From Siphonodentalium dalli (taxonomy: Eukaryota; Mollusca; Scaphopoda; Gadilida; Siphonodentaliidae), in assembly GCA_032622095.1 (NCBI GenBank), contig CP136066.1:9755784-9819783 (forward strand): a stretch of 64,000 nucleotides of DNA, read 5' to 3'. A program made the position numbers and the translations under genes. Below the pieces are notes generated by a model. That model did not search any database and was not told the origin of the DNA. It worked only from the letters and a program-made list of their open reading frames with translations. Below, in pieces: positions 48,901-59,730 of the stretch; within the stretch, counting starts at the first letter, position 1, and each line of letters starts with the position of its first letter.

Positions 48901-48975
48901 TACCTTTAGCCATTCGGTTGTTGCAGCTAACTTAACAACGATTGGAGTGGTATAGTTATTGGTGGATGATGCCAT
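45964..48975 (-). CDS. RPA-like protein with two OB folds, four coding exons
   Basis: Minus-strand gene. The exons are 48725-48975 (ATG at 48975), 47366-47510, 46583-46795 and 45964-46209 (TGA). All introns are GT-AG with good donors (gtaagt, gtaagt, gtgagt). Phases fit exactly and give 284 residues with no internal stop. Exons 1-2 form a first OB-like fold (TEWLKVDQKDVLEAIG ... GQCVRIKNYIL). Exon 3 is an RPA70-type OB fold (IEVEDETGVTGVTLWNEAA ... GDRVNVKDAGVLF). The likely role is binding single-stranded DNA or RNA. Exon 4 has an 11-residue tandem duplication (PAFEEKLIGKV, PACEEKLIGKV). An acceptor at 48981-48982, five bases before the ATG, implies a 5' non-coding exon upstream. It may be a host gene or a Helitron-carried RPA homologue. 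Confidence 0.82.
47126..47268. repeat. Short inverted repeat in intron 2 of the RPA-like gene
   Basis: 'tcttatatattagtctctcc' at the left faces 'gggagactcacaaatataag' at the right, about 143 bp overall, with arms of about 22 bp. It resembles a small MITE-like hairpin. No flanking target duplication was confirmed. Confidence 0.5.
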
Positions 48976-48982
48976 ATTTCCT

Positions 48983-50097
48983 GGAACATAGAATTTATTT
49001 CACTTAATATTGTATTGTTAAAAAATAAGTAACTGATACAGCAGCCAGGTATTAATTGCCAGACAACAACATTTTTCATTACTCATGGAAAGCCACAAAA
49101 AAGAGCCTGTGCTGTGTACACACTAATGGCATGTCTTAAGAAAAGATAAATATATAGATACTGCCCCTTTATATCAAGTCAGCTCAAGGCGAGACTTCAT
49201 TGGACAGACAGACCAGCCATTATAATTACAAAAAACATCACTCTACATGCCATTATTTTTAATACCAAATTCATGCGTATTCCACATAAAGCACAATAAC
49301 AATGAAGACCTTGAAAAACTGGACTCATTTGCAGGCCAAGGCTAGATAGAATAATACTGTTTACATATTAAGTTTACATTTCTTCACGAGGACTACTTTT
49401 AACCGCATAGCATTTAATACAGAAACATAAAGTTCCAAATAATAAGCAGTCCTACTAATTATATATAGTGTATTTGGATAGAATGGGACTCAAATAAATA
49501 GTCAAAAGACACCTGTCTCAAATATAAAAAAAATAAATATGAATAAATAATAAATCAAAATACTGCCTCCCTCATTACTTTCAAAAATTATTTCTTGGTA
49601 ACCAAGCAATTTTTTATATGGCCTAAGCTTAATATTGTTATTAATCAAGAATATAAATACTGACTATTGATAGATATTAAATCAAATGTTTAGTAATGAT
49701 TCAATTTGTTTAAATCATGGTTTTTCTGAAAAGAATTAGCTTCATTGTTCCTAGAGGATGAAATAATTTCATTGCTACTCAATTTCTGATACCCAAATTC
49801 TCATTGGATTTTGGGTTTAAATTTTTAATATTGAAGAAAATAAAATAAATTTATATCTACCATAGATATAGTTTTTACAATAGATAACTTTGCAAAAGTT
49901 TTAAGATTAACAATTCCCACTAATTGTGTACAAAATGCTTATAGATATACTTATGAGCTCATCCAATTCCTTGACTGACAATTCTTTCTATTTTCTGCAA
50001 GTTCCATCTATTATTAACCCAGGCACACACAAAATGGCGACTTGAAGTGGTATAGCATTTGCTGGTGGAGAATTTAAACTCACTTATAATATTATAA
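48983..50097. other. Upstream region of RPA-like gene; no gene recognised
   Basis: The splice acceptor before the start codon means at least one 5' exon and the promoter of the RPA-like gene lie to the right of 48982, possibly here. I could not identify a donor with confidence. The minus frame 49959-50228 overlaps the LINE ORF1 leader and has no support. Confidence 0.45.
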
Positions 50098-50268
50098 TTG
50101 GTCCTGCGCCTTATATTTATGAAGAAACGAACTACACAAGAGTCCGCACACTTCGAGATCGAATTTGATGATAACAAGTCAGGTAACGGAGAATCACAAG
50201 CCTTTTTCATCGGGTCGATTGCTGTCACCTATTTTCGACTCAATTCTTTCAACAATTACTTCAATATT

Positions 50269-51198
50269 ATGGCAGATAAACGTCAGACTCCCATGAGTTC
50301 AACATCTAGTGCAGACGAGAGCATGTCTAACGAACAATCAAAAGGGGCAAAACCTAAAAAAGTGCCTATAGTTCCTCCTAAAAAACAGAAAACAGCGGCC
50401 AATGGTCAACAATCGACCATAAATTTCGGTCTGGACAAAACCAAAACCCATGACAATCAGCTAGAGAAAATACTTACAGAAATTAATGCAATGAACACCA
50501 AATTAGAAGCTTTGGTCACTAAAGACCACCTAAATCAGCAGTTGAAACCCTTAGTGAAAACAGAAGATCATGATAAGACTTTAGAAAAAATGAAGGATGA
50601 CTATGTGAAAAAAGTTGAATGTGTAAAAGAGGAATTCTTTGAAGTAGAAAAGAGAATAGACTACATGGATAAGAAAATGGACAAATTACATGTTGACTCT
50701 ATGGAAAAAGATGAAGCTATAAACAAACTAACACAGGAAAATAAGCAACTAAATGAGAAATTGAACAGTCTAGAACAAAGCAGAAAGGACAGTATTAGAA
50801 TTTATGGAATTGGGAATGATAAAAGAGGAGAAACAGCAGATGAATGTGAAACTGAAGTAGTGAAAGTTATACAAAACAAACTTAATCTTAAATTAACTAA
50901 AGAGGATATTAGTATTGCTCACAGATTGGGGGTATATTCTGATAAACAGACCAGACCAAGGGGTATCATTTGCCAATTTACCACCAGAAGATCAAAGAAT
51001 CTTGTAGTTCAGCAAAGAAGACTACTTAAAGGTCAAAGTATTGTCATCAAGGAAGATCTCACAGACATAAACAGTAAATTGATAAAAGTGGCCAAAGAAA
51101 CAGATGGGATAGATGACTCGTGGAGCAACAATGGCAAAATCTTTGTGAAGTACACAAACAACAGCATGAAACTTATCAAAACAGCCTCAGACATTTAA
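50269..51198 (+). CDS. LINE ORF1 protein (coiled coil plus RRM-like), orphan
   Basis: Intact 309-residue frame from ATG 50269. The frame is open a further 57 codons upstream, but MADKRQTP looks like the natural start. A basic N-terminal segment (KGAKPKKVP, PPKKQK) is followed by a long charged coiled coil at about residues 60-172. An RRM-like part opens with SIRIYGIGND at 175, and then comes a C-terminal part with DISIAHRLG, RPRGIICQF, LLKGQSIVIKEDL and WSNNGKIFV. This layout is that of ORF1 proteins of non-LTR retrotransposons (Transposase_22 / L1 ORF1-like), which bind RNA and form trimers. No ORF2 follows; AT-rich repeats begin at once. It is either the remains of a truncated or interrupted element or a domesticated ORF1. 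Confidence 0.82.
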   Translation: MADKRQTPMSSTSSADESMSNEQSKGAKPKKVPIVPPKKQKTAANGQQSTINFGLDKTKTHDNQLEKILTEINAMNTKLEALVTKDHLNQQLKPLVKTEDHDKTLEKMKDDYVKKVECVKEEFFEVEKRIDYMDKKMDKLHVDSMEKDEAINKLTQENKQLNEKLNSLEQSRKDSIRIYGIGNDKRGETADECETEVVKVIQNKLNLKLTKEDISIAHRLGVYSDKQTRPRGIICQFTTRRSKNLVVQQRRLLKGQSIVIKEDLTDINSKLIKVAKETDGIDDSWSNNGKIFVKYTNNSMKLIKTASDI

Positions 51199-51219
51199 AT
51201 ATTGAAATTTTGCCAAACT

Positions 51220-54200
51220 AATAATAATGTACATTCTAAACTCTTATTTATGGACACATGATATAAATATGTAGTCTCAATAACAGTCTAACCTAGTCAC
51301 TTTACCTCACAAGGAACATTAAATTACCTCAAAATGTAAAAAGAAATTCAGATTTAGTGTTGTCACATACTTATATTGTTATAATTTGGTTTGTATACTA
51401 GCAAAGCAATAAGATGGCACCAGTATAAAAAACAAAATATTTTCTCCATCACTTGTAACAAAACAAAATTTCGAATTCACTCCCATTGAACTTGTTTTCA
51501 AATTCAGATTTACTTATATTGTCAACTTTTAATTCTTTTTACCTCATCATGTCACTTTCTTGTTGATTGACAATAAGATTTTTTAATATCATGCACACAT
51601 GATAAACTGAATTGTATCCATTGAACCCCATTAAGTCACCTAACTGTTGATCATGCTATGCAATAATGCATAAATAAAATCTGATTTAGTGTTGCCACAT
51701 ACATATACATATTTTAAATATTGTCTACTAGCAAGGCAATAAGATGGCATCATTACATCACCAAAGATTTGCTCTGTCATTTTAAACATAACTAAATTCT
51801 GAATTTACCTTCATTGAACTTTCTCTCAAATGCAGATTCTCTTGTTATGTCAACTTTGAAATATTTAGCATTAATAAGTCAGTTATTAATTGTTTGACAA
51901 TCCTATTACTAATAGGTTTGTTTCATCACTAAACCCCCACATACTGACTATTACTTAAAACAATGTTTATTACTACTTGAATGTTGCATGTATAACTTGC
52001 ATAAGTCATGGTAGAAACAAACTGAATTTTTGATGAAGTATGATAGCAATAGGTGGTCCTATTGCAAAATGCCCACACTTTTGTCTATATTTCTGTATAG
52101 ATTCAATGAGTTCTAAAGTTAAGTGTCAATTTTAATAATTATGTCAGCAGCAAGTAATTATTCACTTATATTAGCACCAAATGACTGTTTTTGTGTCACA
52201 CACTCATAATAAACTGAATTGTGACCAATGATTTTCACTAATTTAATTATTTGTTTAATATGAATCATGGAAACAATATTGTTTAACTAATTCTGATTTA
52301 GTATTGCCACATATATATACTTATTGTCTGAATTGTCTACTAGAAAAGCAATAAGATGACATCATTATAAAAAAAACCCACAAAATATGCTCTGTCACTT
52401 GTAACTTAACTGAAATATGAATTGACTTTCATTGAACTTTCTCTTTCAATTCAGAATTGTTGACTGAATTATGATAATAATAGGTGGTGCTATTACATAT
52501 TGCCCCCATATATTATTGTCTATACTTCTGTATATTTTAAGTTGACTGAAATATTAATTGACTTTCATTGAACTTTCTCTTTAAATTCAGAATTGTTGAC
52601 TGAATTATGATAATAATGGGTGATCCTATTACATATAGCCCCCACATATTATTGTCTATAATTCTGTATATTTTAAGTTAATGCAGCAATTTGACAATCA
52701 TGGCTGTAGCAAATAAATTATTTACTTGTAATAGAACTAAAAGACTTTTTAATATCAAACACACATGATGAATTGAACTGTGGACCATTGAATCTTATTA
52801 AGTCACTTAATTGTTGGTTGTGAATCATGGTAACCATATGTTAAGGAAAAATATGTTATTAGTATAAAAAACCCAACATTTGCTATCATTGTAACAAAAT
52901 TAAATTCTGAATTGACTTTCATTGAACTTATTCTCAATTCAGATTATCTGGTCATGTTAATTTAGAAAAAGTTTAGCATCATTAGGTCACATTACTTGTT
53001 GATTAACAATCATATTAATAATATGTTGGTTTCATTAATAAATGCCTTACATATGGACATATGGCTGTAGCAATTAAATTATTCACTTGTAATTGAACTA
53101 AAAGTCTTTTTAATTGTGGACCATTGAATCTTATTAAGTCACTTAATTGTTGGTTAAGAATCATGATAACAATATGTATAACTGAATTCCGATTTATTAA
53201 TGCCTATGCTTATATTCATTCTCTGAATGATCTATTTGTTAAGGATAAATATGATATCAGTATAAAAAAAAAACCATTTGCTATCACTTGTTACAAAATT
53301 AAATTCTGAATAGACTTTCACTGAACTTATTCTCAAATTCAGATTATCTGGTAATGTTAATTTTGAAGAAGTTTAGCATCATTAGGTCATATTACTTGTT
53401 GATTAACAATCATATTAATAATATGTTGGTTTCATTAATAAATCCCTTACATATGGACTATTCTTGATAAATTCAATGTCAGTTCAGACACTTTATTTGC
53501 AGATTGCCAGGAAAATAAGTAGTGTGGACTCATTAGAAATTAATCTGAAAGTTGCACGAAAAGCTTATGATTCCTATACTAAAGCATTCTAGCCCTGTGG
53601 CTATAAGATGGCATCATTACATCACCAAAAAATTGCTCTGTCATTTGAAACATAATTAAATTCTGAATTTACTTTCATTGAACTTTCTCTCAAATGCAGA
53701 TTCTCTTATGTCAATTTTGAAATATTTAGCCTCAATAAGTCTGTTATTGATTGATTGATAATCATATTATTAATAGGTTTGTTTCATTACTAACCCCTAC
53801 ATACTATTACTAAAAACAATGTTTATTTCTGCATAAGTCATGGGTACAAACAAACTGAACTTTTGATGAAGTATGATAGCAATAGGTGGTCCTATTGCAA
53901 AATGCCCACACTTATTGTCTATAATTCTGTATATCTTTAATCAGTTCTTAAGTTAGTAATTATTCATTTGTATTAGCACCAAATGACTGTCTTTATGTCA
54001 CACACTCATATTAAACTGAATTGTGACCATTGATTCTCATTAATTCAATTAATTGTTTATTATGAATCATGGTAACAATATTGTATAACTAATTCTGATT
54101 TTGTATTGCCACATACATATACTTATTGTCTGAATTGCCTACTACAAAAGCAACAAGATGACATCATTATAAAAAACCCACAAAATATGCTCTGTCACTT

Positions 54201-56654
54201 GTAACTTAACTGAAATATGAATTGACTTTCATTGAACTTTCTCTTTCAATTCAGAATTGTTGACTGAATTATGATAATAATAGGTGGTCCTATTACATAT
54301 TGCCCCAACATATTATTGTCTGTAATTCTGTATATTTTAAGTTAATGCATCAATTTGACAATCATGGCTGTAGCAATTAAATTATTCACTGGTACTAGAA
54401 CTAAAATACTTTTTAATATCACACACACATGATGAATTGAATTGTGGACCATTGAATCTTATTAAGTCACTTAATTGTTGGTTGTGAATCATGGTAACAA
54501 TATGTATTAACTGAATTCAGATCTATTAATGCCTATGCTTATACTCATTCCCTGAATGATCTATTAATTAAGGAAAAATATGATATCAGTATAACCCCCC
54601 CCCCAACATTTGCTATCACTTGTAACAAAATTAAATTCTGAATTGACTTTCATTGAACTTATTCTCATATTCAGATTATCTGGTAATGTTAATTTTGAAA
54701 AAGTTTAGCATCATTAGATCATATTACTTGTTGATTAACAATCATATTAATAATATGTTGGTTTCATTAATAAATCCCTTACATGTGGACTATTCTTGAT
54801 AAATTCAATGTCAGTTATGATACTTTATTTGCTGATTGCCAGTAAAATAAGTAGTGTGGACTCATTACACATTAATCTGAAAGTAGCACAAAAAGCTTAC
54901 GATTCCAATGGTAAAGCATTCTAGCCATGTGGCTATAAGATGGCAGCATTACATCACCAAAACTTTACTGTCATTTGAAACATAACTAAATTCTGAAGTT
55001 ATTGCAAAATGCCCACACTTATTGTTTATAATTCTGTATATCGTTAATAAGCTCTTAAGTTACATGTCACTTTTAATAATATTATGTCAGCAGCAAGTAA
55101 TTATTCACTTGTATTAGCACCAAATGACTGCTTTTTGTCACACACTCATAATAAACTGAATTGTGACCATTGATTCTCATTAATTCAATTAATTGTTTAT
55201 TATGAATCATGGTAACAATATTGTATAACTAATTCTGATTTAGTATTGCCACATACATATACTTATTGTCTGAATTGTCTACTAGAAAAGCAATAAGATG
55301 ACATCATTATAAAAAAACCACAAAATATGCTCTGTCACTTGTAACTTAACTGAAATATGAATTGACTTTCATTGAACTTTCTCTTTCAATTCAGAATTGT
55401 TGACTGAATTATGATAATAATAGGTGGTCCTATTACATATTGCCCCAACATATTATTGTCTGTAATTCTGTATATTTTAAGTTAATGCATCAATTTGACA
55501 ATCATGGCTGTAGCAATTAAATTATTCACTGGTACTAGAACTAAAAGACTTTTTAATATCACACACACATGATGAATTGAATTGTGGACCATTGAATCTT
55601 ATTAAGTCACTTAATTGTTGGTTGTGAATCATGGTAACAATATGTATAACTGAATTCAGATCTATTAATGCCTATGCTTATACTCATTCCCTGAATGATC
55701 TATTAATTAAGGAAAAATATGATATCAGTATAAACCCCCCCCCCCAACATTTGCTATCACTTGTTACAAAATTAAATTCTGAATTGACTTTTATTGAACT
55801 TATTCTCATATTCAGATTATCTGGTAATGTTAATTTTGAAAAAGTTTAGCATCATTAGGTCATATTACTTGTTGATTAACAATCATATTAATAATATGTT
55901 GGTTTCATTAATAAATCCCTTACATGTGGACTATTCTTGATAAATTCAATGTCAGTTATGACACTTTATTTGCTGATTGCCAGTAAAATAAGTAGTGTGA
56001 ACTCATTACACATTAATCTGAAAGTAGCACGAAAAGCTTACGATTCCAATGCTAAAGCATTCTAGCCATGTGGCTATAAGATGGCAGCATTACCTCACCA
56101 AAACTTTACTGTCATTTGAAACATAACTAAATTCTGAAGTTATTGCAAAATGCCCACACTTATTGTTTATAATTCTGTATATCGTTAATAAGCTCTTAAG
56201 TTAAGTGTCACTTTTAATAATATTATGTCAGCAGCAAGTAATTATTCACTTGTATTAGCACCAAATGACTGCTTTTTGTCACACACTCATAATAAACTGA
56301 ATTGTGACCGTTGATTCTCATTAATTCAATTAATTGTTTATTATGAATCATGGTAACAATATTGTATAACTAATTCTGATTTAGTATTGCCACATACATA
56401 TACTTATTGTCTGAATTGTCTACTAGAAAAGCAATAAGATGACATCATTATAAAAAAAACCCACAAAATATGCTCTGTCACTTGTAACGTAACTGAATTA
56501 TGAATTGACTTTCATTGAACTTTCTCTTTCAATCCAGAATTGTTGACTGAATTATGATAATAATAGGTGGTCCTATTACACATTGCCCCACATATTAGTG
56601 TCTATAATTCTGTATATTTTAAGTTAAGCACCAATTTGACAATCATGGCTGTTA
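51220..56654 (+). repeat. AT-rich nested (higher-order) repeat
   Basis: Large units are marked by 'tgcctatgcttata-tcatt' at 53201, 54530 and 55669, and by 'taagatggca-cattac' at 51740, 53603 and about 54940 and 56080. The units are thus about 1.86, 1.3 and 1.14 kb. The last two share the same internal deletion (text jumps from 'aaattctgaag' to 'ttattgcaaaatgccc'), so one was copied from the other. Inside each unit are smaller related blocks, 'attgactttcattgaactt-ctct' with 'attcagaatt' or 'attcagattatctgg'. A tract that is A-rich in one unit (53265) is a run of C in the next two (54595, 55734). No coding capacity. Confidence 0.9.
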
Positions 56655-56672
56655 CCCCCCCCCCCCCCCCCC
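56655..56672. repeat. Poly-C tract (18 C)
   Basis: Marks the right end of the nested repeat. Unrelated sequence begins directly after it ('acctctgcaatcggtgccct'). Confidence 0.95.
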
Positions 56673-57255
56673 ACCTCTGCAATCGGTGCCCTCAGTCACC
56701 TAATGTCCCTAAACAAAATGCACAACACAAGTGCTCGTTATGTTAAGACCCGACCAAGACAGTGGATAAATCTGAGACTATCAAGACAAAACCAGGAAAA
56801 GTTTTTTCGTATACCAGTATATATACGGCTCTGTCAGCCAAATACATTCCTCAACATACACATTCAAAATATATTGACATGTTGCATTTTCAGTTCAATC
56901 GGCATCTCTAAAATGTTCAATAAACGCAAGAAAATTAACTTTTTACCTCTGTTGCAGACAACTCGAAAAACAATCGTTAAAACATTTACTAACGTTGTTT
57001 TCCCTGAAAGTTCCCATTGACACTGGCGAAAACCAACTATTCCACTTCACCGCACTGCACGAAATTCTCCATATCCTCACAAGCAAGTCAAAATTAAGGA
57101 CATCGCCTTTTCGGACAAACAGTGACCCAGTACACCGCATGGTCGAGTACGGACCAGAAACACAAAGATTGGTGACCCATTTTAACTGCCACTGACGGGT
57201 TATAAAAGACCATGATTGCGCACGTATGTCACATCGTGACACATTTTTGTCCCCC
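56673..57255. other. No gene recognised
   Basis: Less AT-rich than its neighbours. Overlapping open frames on both strands (plus 56703-57020, minus 56943-57242) show no known domain, and I cannot choose between them. Confidence 0.45.
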
Positions 57256-57257
57256 GT

Positions 57258-58770
57258 AAAATAGCCAGTGTCCGTCCGTCCGTCCGTCCGTGCGTGTGCG
57301 TGCGTCCAGAAATGGTTTCCGGATGATAACTTTAGTTTCGGTAATTAAATCAAAAGCAAATTTCATAGATAAATTTACAGGTCAAGTTCGAATATGAGTT
57401 TGCTCCGCACATTTTTGCGAGAGTTATGGCCCTTTTTCGACTTAGAATCTAGTAATTTTCTGGTTTCCGGATGATAAATTCAGTTTGTGTGATCATATCT
57501 GAACCAAATTTGGTATGTGCGTTTATCAGTCATATATACAGGTCAAGTTCGCATAGGGGTTTGCTCCGCCCATTTTTGCGAGAGTTGTTGCCCTTTTTCG
57601 ATTTGAAATCCTGTCAATTTCTGGTTTCCGGATGATAATTTTCAGTTTTGTGATCATATCTTGAATAAGATTTGGAATGTGTAGTTATTAGCTCGAAATA
57701 CAGGTCAAGTTAGAATATGGTACAATCTGCCTATTTTTTGCTAGAGCTATGGCCATTTTTTGTCCGCCGACCCAACGGGTTCGGAGGACTATTATAATCA
57801 GCACGTCCGTGCGTGCGTCCGTACGTGCGTCCGTGCGTGCGTCCGAGGTTTCCGGATGATAACTCTAGTTAGAGTGAACCAATTTAAATTAAACTTGGTA
57901 TGTGGGTTTACTAGCAGAAAAGACAGGTCAAGGTCGAATTTTGGTTCCGTCCGACAATTTTCACCAGAGTGTTATGCCACTTTTTTTACTTAGAAAATTC
58001 TGTTTTTCTTCTGTTTTTTGGTTTCCGGATGATAACTTGATTTTGGATTGTTTATATGCAAACCCCGTTTTTGTGTGGATTACTTATATCAAAATACAGC
58101 TCAAGATCGAATGTCGGTTTAATCCGATAATTTTTGCGAGAGTTATGGCCCTTTTTTGTCCGCCGACCCGACATATAAAACCCCAAAAGTTGGTGTCCGG
58201 ATGATAACTTTAGTAGAGTTAATCAGATTTAAACCAAATTTGGTATGTGTCTTTCTCCCAGCAAAACACAGGTAAAATTCGAATTCGGTTTCCGCCCGCC
58301 AATTTTCACCAGAGTTATGTCCCTTTTTGACTTTTGGGGTCTCCGGATGATAACTTTAGTAAATGTTTACTGAATGAAATTAAATTTGGTATGTATGTTT
58401 ACTAGCACTAAAGACGGGTTTTTATGCGCAAACAACGGTCATATCAAGCCGACGCTTATAGGCGGACATAACGTCTACCCACCTTTTATTCGAATTAGCA
58501 TTTTGTCAATTTCTGGTTTCCGGATGATAACATTAGTTTGTTGTGATCATATCTGAATCAAATTTAGTATGATAGTTTATTAGCCCAATCTACAGGTCAG
58601 GGTCGAATATGGGTTTGCTCTGCCCAGTTTTCTTTAGAGTTATGGCCTTTTTAGGATTTAGAATCCTATTAATTTCTGTTTACGAATGATAACTTTATCT
58701 GAATCAAATTTGGCATATGATTTCATCAGCTCTATATACACATAAAGTTCGAATATGGGTAAGATCCACC
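57258..58770 (+). repeat. Degenerate tandem array with (GTCC/GTGC)n tracts
   Basis: 'tccggatgataa' recurs at 57318, 57466, 57627, 57851, 58024, 58196, 58342 and 58519, mostly 146-177 bp apart. Units hold 'gaaccaaatttggtatgtg', 'acaggtcaagttcgaat' and 'gagttatggccctttttcga', the family seen at 33.5-34.0 kb. Tetranucleotide tracts (57262-57307 and 57800-57845) and 'tttgtccgccgaccc' (57757, 58157) recur inside, so at least two or three copies of one element may be joined here. Confidence 0.88.
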
Positions 58771-59730
58771 CATTTTATTCTGAAATTTGGTGTCGGATTT
58801 AGGGTCTTTGTTATTTTTTTCTCAGAAAAGATGATGCCCCAAATGAAGCCACTTTTTCGGGGACACTGTGGCGGGACGGCCTTTTATCTAGTCAAATGTA
58901 CACTTGTATCTAGTAAGGATGTTTTCAGAACAACAATTTACATAATTACTCATGTAGTGATAAGATGCATGTACGTCCATCACTAACATTTTTCTAATCT
59001 AAAAATCAATGGTCTTTATTCGTCCGTCCTTCCGTTAAATGGAATTGAGGCGCATTTCTTCTGGCGTCGCGATGCTTCTGACGTACAGCTTGACCGGGGT
59101 GGCTTATATGCCGTGAACAATGTATGTGCCTTGTTGTTATTATAATACAATTATTCTTCTCTTTGTTACATAATATTGTATTGTATTGCTTTTGTATAGT
59201 ATATTTAATGTTACATTGTATTCTGGGAAGAATTAGCCATTTGTATGACCATTTACTGAACTCCTTTTAGTTTCGAATTGCATATTCCTTATAGTTTCGT
59301 AATGAATAGAAAAATAGATATATATATATATATATTTCCACACATGTATATAAGTATACACAAAGACCAGTAACAAGAACGCATGTTTTCAAATGACCTG
59401 CTTCTAATCTCAACCACAGTGTAGTCCTCAGTCAATCAAAATTCGTACATACTATACTTAGTATAAAATCACTTGCAGATTTGATATGGAATTTTGTTTG
59501 AATACAATGGACCAAATGAATGGAATGCTTCCCACCAGCAAATACTCACATTTATGCTATTTATTTTTGTGTTATGTATATATTAGAAATATTAGAAAGA
59601 GGCGTGAATGGGTATCCAAACTATCAATATTATATTTTGTTCAAATCAATTAACTGGCATGCACAAAAAAGGCATCGTTTTATACCTTTGGGCTATAGAT
59701 GTGACACAAAAAAACTAAATAGTGAATACT
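58771..59730. other. No gene; upstream of LINE ORF
   Basis: AT-rich, with a (TA)n run at about 59316-59334. It may include the 5' untranslated region of the LINE. The 5' end of the element was not located, and no ORF1 precedes the long ORF. Confidence 0.5.

Noticed and set aside
56703-57242. Two overlapping frames on opposite strands (105 and 99 codons)
   Set aside because: No domain on either strand and no way to choose between them; reported only as unassigned sequence.
57760-58204. Frames with 'CVRTCVRACVRG' text
   Set aside because: Product of the (GTGC/GTCC)n tract within the degenerate array.
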